Assembly (NCBI GenBank): GCA_963924555.1
Contig: OZ004595.1
Span: 5,264,599-5,328,598, forward strand
Direction of reading: 5' to 3'
Origin: Crambe crambe
Taxonomy: Eukaryota > Porifera > Demospongiae > Poecilosclerida > Crambeidae
DNA length: 64,000 nt
Shown here: piece by piece, positions 37,501 to 48,700 of the stretch
Layout of the letters: the number at the start of each line of letters is the position of its first letter
Position numbering within the stretch: position 1 is the stretch's first letter
The notes under the pieces: model-generated
Databases searched by the model: none
Told to the model about the DNA's origin: nothing
Seen by the model: the letters and a program-made list of their open reading frames with translations, nothing else
Translations under genes and position numbers: made by a program

Positions 37501-40458
37501 TAGCAAAGATCTCCCTAAACCACCTCTGACGTTGATATCACAACTAAATTCATTGATAAGAGAAAATGCAACCTCTTCCTTCCCATTCAATGCTGCTACA
37601 TGGAGTGGCGTGTTATTACTATCATCCCTAGCATTGGTATCAGCATGATAGTCATGTATCAGGGATTGAACTAAAATAAGATTACCTCTTTCACACGCTT
37701 TATGTAGGATGAATGTACCACTAACATTAATATCACAATCAGATTCATTAATTAGGGACAATGCAACTTCGTTTTCCCCATGAATTACTGCTACATGGAG
37801 TGGTGTGTAATTCTCATCATCCAAGATATTGATATCAGCATTGTGGTCATTTATTAATGATTGAACTAAACTGACATTACCTCCTATGCATGCTTGATGG
37901 AGCAAAGATCTACCTGAAGAATCCCTGATATTAATATCACAACCAAATTCATTTAATAAAGACAATGCAAGTTGTTCATTCCCATTTAATGCTGCCACAT
38001 GGAGTGGTGTGTTATTATAATCATCCATGACATTAATATCAGCATTGTAGTCTACTATTAAGGATTGGACCAAATTAAAATCACCTTTTTCACATGCTAT
38101 GTGTAGCAAGGATTTACCAAAAACACCTTTATCATTAATATCACAACCAAATTCTTTGGTCATACAAATAACAACCGCTTTTACCCCACTCAATACAGCC
38201 AAATGGAGTGGTGTGGCATTGTAATCATCCAAAACATTACTAAGAGCATTGTATTCCTGTATTAGGGATCGAACTAGATAATAGTCACCTTTATCACATG
38301 CTTGATGTAGCGAGGTTCTACCTGAAGCACCTCTAACATTAATATCACAATCAAAATCATTGATAAGAGCGAATAAAACTCTTATTCTTCCATTCAGTGT
38401 TGCTACATGGAGTGGTGTGTTATTTTCATCATCTCTAGCATTAATATCAGCATTATGGTCACGTATCAGGGATTTTACTAGACTAATATTACCATTTTCA
38501 CATACTTCATGCAGTATGGTTCTACCTGAAGCACCTCTGACATTAATGTCACAATCAAAATCATTGATAAGAGAAAATACAACTCTTTTTCTTCCATTCA
38601 ATGCTGCTACATGGAGTGGTGTGTTATTTTCATTGTCCCTAGCATTGATGTCAGCATTGTGGTCACGTATCAGACTTTGAACTAGACTAAGATTATCACT
38701 TTCACATGCTTTGTGTAATAAGGATCTACCTGAACCACCCCTCACATTGATATCACAACCATGCTCATTTATTAAACACAATGTAACATCTTTTCCCCCA
38801 TTTAATGCTGCAACATGGAGTGGTGTATCATTGTTATCATCCCTAGCATTAATATCATCATTATGGTCATGTATCAGGGATTGAACTAGACTGACACTAC
38901 CTATTTTACATGCTAGATGTAGCAAGGATCTGCCAAAAGAACCCCTGACATTAATATCACAACCAAACTCATTAATTAGAGCCAATGCAACTTCTTTTTG
39001 TTCATTCAGCACTGCTACATGGAGTGGTGTGTTATCTTTATCATCCCTAACATTAATATCAGCATTGTGGTCACGTATCAAGGATTGAACTAAACCAATA
39101 ATGCCTCTAGCACAAGCACTATGCAACAAGGATCTACCAAAATCACCCTTGAGAGTAATGTCACAACCAAACTCATTAATTAGAGACAATGCAACTTTTT
39201 CTTGCCCATTCAGCACTGTTACATAGAATGGTGTGTTATCTTCATCATCCCTAGCACTAATATCAGCACTGTGGTCACTTATTAATGATTGAACTAAACT
39301 GACATTACCTCGTATGCATGCTTGATGGAGCAAAGATCTACCTGAAGAACCCCTGACATTAATATCACAACCAAACTCATTTATCAGAGATGATATAACT
39401 TCTTTTTGCCCATTCAAAGCAGCTACATGTATAGGTGTGTTATCTTCATAATCCTTATCACTGATATCAGCATTGTGGTCATTTATTAAAGATTGAACTA
39501 AACTGATATTACCTCCTATGCATGCTTGATGGAGCAAAGATCTACTTGAAGAACCCCTGATGTTAATATCACAACCAAACTCATTTATCAGAGACAATGC
39601 AACCTCTTTTTGCCCATTCAAAGCAGCCACATGTACAGGTGTATTATCTTCATCATCCCTAACATTGATATCAGCATTGTGGTCATTTATTAATGATTGA
39701 ACTAAACTGATATTACCTCCTATGCATGCTTGATGGAGCAAAGATCTACCTGAAGAACCCCTGATGTTAATATCATAACCAAACTCATTTATCAGAGACA
39801 ATGCAACCTCCTTTTGCCCATTCAAAGCAGCCACATGTACAGGTGTATTATCTTCATCATCCCTAGCACTGATATCAGCATTGTGGTCATTTATTAATGA
39901 TTGGACTAAACTGACATTACCTATTATGCATCCTTGATGGAGCAAAGATCTACCTAAACAAAATGGAGTATCTCTGATCCCAAACTCATTAATGAGACAT
40001 AATCCAACCATTTCTTTTCCTAGACGTGCTGCCACATGGAGTGGTGTGCTTCCAACAGGCAGGTTGTCATGTATCAATGTTTGTACTAAACTAGCATTAC
40101 CTACAATGCATACAAGATGAAGGATTTTTCTATTGATAATATCTTTCAAATCTAAAGGACAATCATATTCAGTCACTAGACTGACTGCAACATCTTTCTG
40201 TCCATACAAACATGCAGTCATTAGTGGTATGCAACCATAATTATCCTTAACAACCATATTGGCTTTGAAATTAGATATTAGCCATCTGACCATATCTAAG
40301 TGACCTGCAGCACAAGCATAATGCAGTGGAGTCTGCCCATTGGAATCAGTACAGTCTATATCATCATACTTGCCACTTCCCAACAACCTTCTGACCTTGT
40401 TCATGTCACCTGACTTGACAGCCATATGGAGGGCAGTCGAAGTAGTAGAGGAGGCCAT
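34515..40458 (-). CDS. Gene E: ankyrin–Roc–COR–double death-fold protein (1914 aa)
   Basis: Two exons: 40458-35013 and 34813-34515, with donor GTAAGT, acceptor TTTGCAG and the phase-1 joint shared by the family. The MASSTTSTALHMAVKSGD start and 5' flank match gene B, whereas the C-terminal half matches D. About 33 ankyrin repeats include four to five B-like GSSGRSLLHQACI pairs near 39,200-39,950. The P-loop GNPGAGKST is near residue 1168; just after it the usual LIESLRREG reads LIEFLRREG, a Ser-to-Phe change adjoining the nucleotide site. The switch, SHSD loop, COR-like region and both death folds are intact. The N-terminal ankyrin part around KEMVGLCLINEFGIRDTPFCLG is irregular, as in the matching part of B. 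Confidence 0.85.
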
Positions 40459-40889
40459 ATTATTTTTGCAAAGAAAGAGCCAGTAGTAAGAGAACTTGCT
40501 TTCCCAAAGTTAGTTTTTTGAATAGTGCAGGAGAGTGGAAAGGCATTACCATAAGGATTATCACAATAATAACAAAATTCATAGAGTAGTTAGCTAGTCA
40601 CATGATCAAAAGAAATGCATTGTGTATAAGTTTACACTATTAGCCATATTCAGACGTTTAACCACAACTATTACAGACAGGCATGAAATGTGGGAGCTAC
40701 AGGATCATTATTATCTTTCAGTGATCATAGGGGAGGCTCCACAGGAGTGTGATCCCCAAGGTTCCCAACTTTAATATATAGCTCTATAATAATAATCCTA
40801 TAATAGTAATAACCAAAAACTCCTCAAGAATGCACTAAATTCGAAATACATCTGGCTCATGAGACAAACTTTGACAAAAGCTACAAGAT
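40459..40889. other. 5' flank of gene E
   Basis: Paralogous to the 5' flank of gene B (AAAGAAAGAGCCAGTAGTA at both). It continues with an AATAATAAT-rich tract at about 40,790-40,820 that also appears at 11,800-11,835 upstream of B. No gene seen. Confidence 0.6.
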
Positions 40890-41740
40890 CTTTATGAGGA
40901 TGAATGTACCACTAACATTAATATAACTCATTAATCATGGACAATGCAACTTTGTTTTACCCATAAATTATTGCTACATGGAGTGGTGTGTAATTTTCAT
41001 CATCCAAGATATTGATATCAGCATTGTGGAATGATTGAACTAAACTGACATTACCTCCTCTGCATTCTCTATGGAGTAAAGATCTACCAAAACAACCCCT
41101 GATGTTAATATCATAACCAAACTCATTTAATAAAGACAATGCAAATTGTTCATTCCCATTTAATACGGCCACATGGAGTGGTGTGTCATTGTAATCATCC
41201 ATGACATTAATATCAGCATTGTAGTCTGTGATCGGACTAAATTAAAATCACCTTTTTCACATGCCATGTGTAGCAAGGATTTACCAAAAACACCTTTATT
41301 ATTAATATCACAACCAAATTCCTTGATCACATACCACTAATGACTGCATGTTTATATGGATGGAAAGATGTTGCACTTAAGTCTAGTGACTGATCACAAT
41401 TGTCCTCTAGATACAGAACAGTTCTTCATTATGCATGTGCTGGAGATTACAGTAACACACTACTCCATTTGGCTGTATTAAATAAAGAGGTAATTTTATG
41501 TCTGACCACTACTATTTTTTAAATACATACAAGTATTGAACTCAGTTATCATCATCTTAACAATATTTAAGTGACCTGCAGCACAAGCATAATGGAGTGG
41601 AGTCTTGCCATTGGAATCAGTACAGTCTACATTATACCTGTAACTTCCAGAAACCTTCTGACTTGAATCGAATCACCTGACTGGCAGCTAGATGAAGGGG
41701 GGGGTGACATTAGTGACTGAGGTGGATGTAGCCGTTACCT
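40890..41740 (-). pseudogene. Pseudogene F: decayed MATST-class ankyrin gene with internal inversion
   Basis: Minus-strand ankyrin relic about 0.85 kb long. Its right end matches the first exon of C/D, but the start codon is ACG at about 41,733 (plus strand GCCGTTACC where paralogues have GCCATTACC) and indels break the frame in the first repeats. The middle, about 41,330-41,505, reads as ankyrin on the plus strand instead (PLMTACLYGWKDVAL and TVLHYACAGD), with a stop inside. Minus-strand ankyrin resumes at 41,335 and below and ends near 40,890 in a damaged repeat. No Roc or death-fold sequence remains. It cannot make the family protein. Confidence 0.85.
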
Positions 41741-43785
41741 GTATGCATAGACTGTTTTTTTTCCCTCTCATTTTGATGAGGTGAGTATCTGGAACCTTAA
41801 ATAGAACAATGCAATACTCAACAGTAGCTGCACATTAGGAAATTAAGTTGTATGGGTCAGACATCACGATGCTGTCACGATAAATTAGTACTATAAGAAT
41901 TGAGCAAATTAGGGAACCACACACAGATCAGCTAATGTCATCAAAATTATGCACTTGCTGCATGGCTAGTCTTGCAAGATAGCTGTATGGCCTGGTTTTC
42001 CCCCCTCTCCCAGCCTCCTGAATTCCAAGGTGGTTTGCAATTACAGCTCAAACAGCTAATAAGCAAGCAAACAAACAAACAAACAAACAAACAAACAAAT
42101 AAACATAGTGATTATTAGAGAGTTTGTGGCCATCAGCCAGCTGATGTAGTGCACATAAACAACAAGGCAATAATGCTCCCACCAACCTTGCTACAGTTAA
42201 TCATCTAATCAATCAACAACCAACCTGCTACAGTCAATCTTTTAATTAATGCTCCAACCAACTGGCTACAGTTAATCCTCTAATAAAAATACTTCAATCA
42301 ACCGGCTACTTCTAATTAAAGCTGCTCCAACCAACCAGCTACAATTAATCTTCTAATGCTCTAACTATTCTAACTAGCTATTCTAATTAGCTAATGGCTA
42401 CAGCACCATACTAATTATTAGTGACTGATAGTTACCATACCAACTGTCTATTTATATTAGAGACAGTTCCATTCAACAAAGTCCTGTTGATTGCTTCAGC
42501 TATTCCAATTCCAGCATTTATAGTTGATGATAAGGGAATGCTATTAATGAAAATTGAATAAATCTTGTACTCACTCAGTTGTGAGTTTTACAGAGTATTA
42601 CATTCTAGGCACATAATAGGAGGTACAGGTGGTCACTGTTTATAAGATGATTCACTAGATACACAAAATGTGAAGTACAGAATTCAATTCTTCAAAAAGT
42701 ATTAGAAATTACAGTTAATTCTCTTTCTTTCTTTCTTTCTTTTTTTCTTTCTTTCTTCTTCCTCTTTGAGCACCTGTAAAACAATAGTGTGTGAGGTGAA
42801 TTTTATTTATTTCTTCATTATTACCATGGTAAAAATGTCTGACAATAGATGGACACTGCTTCACAGATACGTATCATCAGTACTTTCAGAACTTTCAGGA
42901 TTTAAATCTTAATGAAGCAACTGACTTTGGGAGCAAACTCCTTACTTGCAGTTAGAAAGGGAATATAAGGTAGCAGCCATTAACATCCTCACTGTTATCA
43001 GAAGTAATCCTGTCAGAGGCTGTGAATAACTACATTTTTGATGGATCATGCACACATAGTTGGTATCATCACTCGCTTTGTAGCACATTAATAGTCCTGA
43101 ATAGTTTAACAATTGCTATAGAATCATTGGTTTTAATTGGGAGTAGCTATGCAATTATTCGGTTGAGGAATCTGAGACTCACATGCCAATTGATGGAAGT
43201 AGCTACGTAGATCCAACCACCTCACTTTCATAATAGCTATTGATGATCATCTGCAGATACTAAGTCAGCACATCATTTTTCAAGGTATGTAGCTCTAGCT
43301 ACATGACCCTAACTGGGTTGGCTTTATCTGTGGTCCCATGAATTGGTGGGGGATGTGGTGTGATTGACTGACATAGCTGTATTCATGGGCTAAAAAATAC
43401 TTTTCTGATATCCATGCAGAGTATCTATTTCACACCTCAAGTTTCCTTATAATATACTTGCAGTAAATGCAAGAAGTTAGCATACTACAGCCTATGATGT
43501 AGTTGTTAGTGTGCAAGAAGACTGCAACACTCGGAAAGTGGTAAGTCAGGAAAGGGGCCCAACGAATGCACCTTGATACTATTTCAGTGGTTGTATCTCT
43601 TATAAGCAACCAGGCAGGTGATTTTTATAGCACATTATAACTTATTGGTCAAAGAAATTAGCTAATTTTTTGGTGAATAAGAAACTACAAAATTAGCCAT
43701 ACAATGGAAGCATAGATACTATATAGTATCTATGATAGAAGTAATAGGCGTATTTTTTTGGGCTCACTGGATATAATAAAACCTG
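41741..43785. other. Spacer relic right of pseudogene F
   Basis: No gene recognised. Homologous to the other spacers: the 5' flank block at 41,760-41,890, an (AAAC)n run at 42,063-42,107 and a (CTTT)n run at 42,721-42,760. The stretch at about 42,150-42,535 matches the other spacers only in reverse orientation (minisatellite copies read GCTCCAACCAACTGGCTACA). Beyond about 43,200 nothing recognisable is seen up to the LINE relic. Confidence 0.55.
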
Positions 43786-45400
43786 ATAAAATACACCAAA
43801 ATATCATGGAAAAAATCGCTAGCTGAAGAGCATTTGAAGCAGATGATGGAATCCTCAACTGCTGACAGATAAGACAGTTTCGCTTTTGTTGAGTAATTGT
43901 GAAGGACTCCATCACCCTGACATATTAAACATCCCATGTTTAATACGTCGGGGTGATGGAGAACAGCCACTATTGTGGATCTAGTTAACCCCAGCCATGA
44001 CTTGATATATTTCGTAGCAAGGGCTTCTGCTTTCATGATGGTTTGGAATGTACCGATAATCTGAAGTGGAAGGAAGGGACTAAATACATAGCATTTGTAA
44101 CAGTATATCCACATTTTCTATTCTCCTCGGGCTAACTTTGTCCAAGCAACTGAGAGTGGATGTGAACGACTTGCTTGCTGTTCTTTGAGTGTTGCAAGTA
44201 TTATAACAAACCATGGAGCCTAGGAAGGCAATTGTAATGTTGATAGTGTGACCATCTCCGACGGAAAATGTGGCATTACTATTTGCAAACTTCCGTCAAA
44301 GACCACATTTATCGGGGCAAATAGTGAGACTAAGGTCACGGCACTTGTCTTTTGCAAAGGAGATGACCTGCTTTTGATCAACTGGACTTTTTATAATGAG
44401 CGAAGCCCTTAACTTTGTGTTCTTTGGATAACTTAGGTGGAGTCATCAGTAGAGTTGGGAAGGTTGTGGAGAGTGGAAGAAACCACTTGTCGTTTGCTTT
44501 TGCTGGGGCCCATGAGATCTTTGATAGGGCAACTTCCTCTATGCACACACACCCACCCCCCCCCCCCCCCCTGTTTGCATCACCCTCATTGGTAACAGAG
44601 TGAGGGACCAGCCAGATTTCTCATCTGAGGGATATTCGTTCCCATATTATTGGAGAATGGTGGAGGAGAAAGTATAGTATTTTTGGCTGGGTGAGACCAG
44701 AGGGATTAGGAATAGGAGTGGCGACAGAGTGTCACCTTGAAACACTTCCCTCTCGATTGGGAATAGAGAAGTAGACCATTCTGTATGGATATAAGCAGAT
44801 AACAAGTAGTACTATATCGTTGCAATTCAGCATGTGAGATAGAATATCATAATTGTGTGAAATTGAACCATCTGATTCTTCAGGTCAATAAGGGGACAAG
44901 AATGTTGCTTGGTACTGATTATTTATTTAGATATTTGCTTGCATGGTGTACCGCAAAGATCCTACCAACAAGAAGGGACCCAGCCAACTTCCGCCCAATA
45001 GCATTAACATCAGCAGTTGGAAAACTATCTTATCATCTAGACTTGAACATGTTACAGCAAAAGACACTTCAGTACAGAAGGTCTTCTTAAAGGAGTCAAT
45101 GGCTGCATTGAACATATCTTCTCCATGAGCTTGCCTTGGGGGTCATTTAGCCTTGAACCCAGCCTCTGGGGCAATAAAAAAGAAAGAAAGAGGTTGGGTT
45201 TGAGGCTAGGGAGTCGTTGTGTTGAAAGGAGCAAGGATCTTAGAAAATAAAGTTGCCAGGAAATGATAGTATGCCAGCAGCTTCTTCAGGACGTGGTAAC
45301 TGATTTTATCATTGCCAGGTGGGGTCTTTTCTGGAGAAGGTCTGACCTGGGGTGATAGGAGATAAATCAAAAGGCATATCTGCTTCATTGACAACTTGTG
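43786..45400 (-). mobile_element. Decayed LINE (non-LTR retrotransposon) with inverted middle piece
   Basis: Minus-strand fragments of a reverse transcriptase ORF, read from the right: PPGNDKISYHVLKKL and FLATLFSKIL (about 45,220-45,360), the signature FQGDTLSPLLFLI (about 44,700-44,755), a KC/FLG-type segment (about 44,170-44,400), then a C-terminal piece with KYIKSWLGLTR (about 43,990-44,030). The stretch at about 44,935-45,135 instead reads on the plus strand (DPANFRPIALTSAVGKL, LSSRLEH, DTSVQK), the part that should lie between the first two. Frameshifts and stops are frequent. A 16-bp C run (44,556-44,571) interrupts it. Family not assigned more closely than a CR1/Jockey-like or related clade. 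Confidence 0.7.
43907..43961. repeat. 55-bp near-perfect hairpin
   Basis: Arms of 26 bp (43,907-43,932 and 43,936-43,961; CTCCATCACCCTGACATATT on the left) pair with two mismatches around a CCC spacer. It lies inside the LINE relic, where the minus strand reads LHHPDVLNMG followed by CQGDGVLHN. Confidence 0.85.
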
Positions 45401-45464
45401 TCAGTTACTGTGCTCATATCTGATTTTAAAGCTGATTGGAGCCCACGAGCCACTTGAAGTAGCT

Positions 45465-45665
45465 ATAAGCACCCCATTGGAATCGGTACATCTTGTTTAT
45501 GTCTTCTGACTTTTCAGTAATATGAGGATGGTCAAAGTAGCTAGTTTGCAAAGAGAGAGCCAGCAGTAAGACAACTTGTTCTCTAAGTTAGTTTCTGAAT
45601 AGTGCAGGAGAGTGCCAGGGAAAGGTGCTACCATAGGGATTATCACATGATCACATCATATAATT
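45465..45665 (-). pseudogene. Relic G: 5' end of a MASST-class ankyrin gene
   Basis: The first part (about 45,470-45,545) resembles the first-repeat coding region of B and E (plus strand CCCATTGGAATCGGTAC; then TCTTCTGACTT... and GGTCAAAGTAG) with deletions and no intact start codon. The rest (about 45,548-45,660) resembles their 5' flank (GCAAAGAGAGAGCCAGCAGT; GTGCAGGAGAGTG). It is the last trace of the cluster, about 120 bp before the start codon of the next gene, which is on the opposite strand. Confidence 0.7.
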
Positions 45666-45788
45666 GATGCAATTGAATATTATTGCTGGCAGATTGTGAT
45701 ATGCTTTTTTCCCATCTGCCAGATATCAATTTAGCGAGCACGTGGCTTTCGCGCGCGCCTACATTTCATTTAAATAGAGCAAAGAAAA

Positions 45789-48700
45789 ATGTCTGCATCA
45801 TCGATCAACATATCTATGATCAACATAACACAACAAAAGACCGAAGAAAGAGAGACCTTTCATATATATATTCTCTCCTTTTTCTACGGATTTCTACTGG
45901 TAAGGTTACAGCTTACATGCTTTTCAGGAAAGGAGGAATAAAAAGGGTTTAACGCAATATTTTTTTAGCTGATTGTCTTGGGACATCTCGTGGTTCGCTG
46001 GCAATGGAGAAGAGTCAAGGGCTCTCGCTTCCCTAATCACTATCCTGGAGACAAATCCTTCAAGTGCAAGGTCAGTAAAAACATACATGTCTCTCCCGGT
46101 AAAGGGTCGTCAGTGCACTCGTACATATATATAGGCAATTCGTCAAAGATTGTGTTTGGACTTCAATACCATTAGTAAGCTGACCCCTGATCCTACATTA
46201 ATCAATGAAAAATATGAGCCAAAGATATTTGGTCCTTGTAGAGGTGAGTTGTACAGTAGTCGTGGCCCCACTCCTTCCCTCCATGTCTACCTCTTCTCTT
46301 TGCTTTGTCTTTTCCCTCCTCCCTCCATCTTGGTCTGTTCTTCCTCCTTTCTCCCTCCTCCCCTTCTCTCCCTCCTTTTCCTCTTTCCCTTATTCTCCCT
46401 CCTCCCCTTCCTCCCTTCTCCCCTTCTTCCTTCCTCCCCTTCTCTCCCTCCTCTTTCCCTTTTTCACCTCCTCCCTCCTCCCCTTCATCCCTTCTCCCCT
46501 TCCCCCCTCCTTCTCCCCTTTTGGTTTCCTCTCCACCCTGACATCTATTTCCTTCCTTCAATTGGGTGGGTACTCCACCCCTGAATACCACACATACCAC
46601 ACATACCTAATTATGGGGAAATAAAATGCTCCAACAAACCATGTGGCCTCTATAATAATGATGCTAGCAGGAATCTTGTGATACCAGATGTGAGTCCAGT
46701 CTCTTCTTTAGCACTTTTTTTGAACTTGGGGATGAAAAGAAATGCCTAAATTTGCATAGTGATACTCCCAAGTTATGATGCACATAACTTAGACGATACC
46801 TTGTTCTGTTCACAGTTCGAAGTAATTCTTTTTTTCATTTCATTGTTTTCTCTCTTGTGGCATGCATATGTTCATACATCATAGATGGACCTGTACCGGA
46901 TCACTGGTTCAGGATGAAAACATGTGAAGCAGCTGCTTCGTTAGGTAAGAAATTGTGTAAGCTTGTGGTTACCATAATTAATTAATTAATTAATTAAGGT
47001 GATTCAGTTATAGGGTCTTCCCCAAAATGAGAGCTTGGTAACTGTATATCAATGAGATAATGACTATGTCTCCCTAGAGATCTGATGAAAGACATTGACA
47101 ATTGTTAGAAGGGAAGGCAATAACCTTTATGTAGTGTATAAAAGTGTAAGTGGTGTAGGTAGGTAATCACAGGATTTCACCCTCAATGGGAAAATAGGTA
47201 ATCACAGGATTTCACCCTCAATGGGAAAGTAGGTAAAGGTTGAGTTGTGTGAGACCACTCTATATCTAGTTCTCTCATCCTCTGATGTAGTAAGGGTATC
47301 TACACTACGTTGGCGTACTAAACTGAAAGTACTCTCAATGGACCATGGATCCATTCTTATCTATAAGGTGTTGATGGCGTACTCTTTGCTACGAGTTGTA
47401 TACTTTCAGCCATCTACACCCCCATGGACCCATTCTTTAAGGCGTGGCATACTCCTTGCTAGAATTTGGCTGCTATGAGTCACATAGTCTTTGCTGGAGT
47501 TACATACTTATGGGTTCTCCCCAGGATTTATTGAAGGCATAGGGGCAAGACCATGATCACCATGAAGGAGAGGGGCCCAATGATTACGAGTGTTCTGAGA
47601 TGGCTTCTGGTGTAGAAGACAGTCACCAGTATGGGGGGAAGAACTGGTTATTATTCTTTGCTATGCGTTACGTACACTCTTGGCTGTCTGTCTGTATGTA
47701 CATATGCATCTAGGTATCTAGTGTATAGATGAGCTCTGATATTTACTGTATGTAGAAGAAAAGTTTTTAGTTTCACTAGTTAGAGGTTCAGTGACTCTTG
47801 TCCCTGAATGTGGTGCTGCAAGAAATATAAAATTGTGATGGTCTCCATGGACAATGCAAAGGTCAAGTTCCATACATTAATCTGTATTCTACTCCCCCAA
47901 AGTACATTAATCAATCTTTATGATGGACAGTACAGAGGTCAAATTCCATGCATTATAGTCTCCTATTTCAGACTAAACCTGCTGATCTTCTACCCGAATT
48001 TTAACCTTTATTTGTGTCACTCTTAACTGTTGGTAATGATCTCCTATGCCAGACCCCACCTGCTCGAACATTGCTGTATGAGGTCTTATAATAATGGGTT
48101 TAATTCTGAGGGGTCTTGTTACTGCTGTGTGGGGGAATTTAGTTGACGTATGATCAGAGTTTTAAACAGCTGTGTGCCACACTCCATGCCAGAGTGAACC
48201 AAAATTATAAGAACTATGCTACTGTTCCTTATGCCTGATTAGAAAGTCAAAGGGTACAGTGACCTCTGGTCTGGGAATGGTATTCTGGGTTCAGGGTTAA
48301 GTACTCTTGTCTATGAGGAATGAGCACCTTCGGGTTAAGTTCTTTATGAAAATGGTTTTTCTGTTGATGTGGAATGAGCAGAGTCGGAGGTGTTTTCCCT
48401 GATTGGTTGCAGAAAGTGTTGGAATGATGAGGGAATGGGGTTATCCCCCAATTAGCTGTGATCAGGTGATTTAGGATGTCCTATCCATGAAAAATGAGGG
48501 ATTTTCGTCAAAATAGAAATCTCTCCTTCCACTCGTACTATTTCCTTGTACAGGCTTAGTATACACTATCTGGTAAGGATCATCGGTATTGCAGGTGCTA
48601 TGTTTGTCTCCAGCTTGGCACTCCAGCTCGTATTTTAGGTACTAACTGTGTAGGTGGCTTATCCCCTCTATATACATGGGACATCTCTCCGGTGCAAGTA

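Noticed and set aside
45683-45952. 89-codon plus-strand ORF at the start of the C1orf43-like gene
   Set aside because: It is in another frame; the frame from ATG 45789 yields a membrane helix across a proper splice joint and matches the downstream exons.
46202-46624. Overlapping plus and minus ORFs of 78-144 codons in a C/T-rich tract
   Set aside because: Compositional artefact inside an intron of the C1orf43-like gene; no homology and only low-complexity residues.
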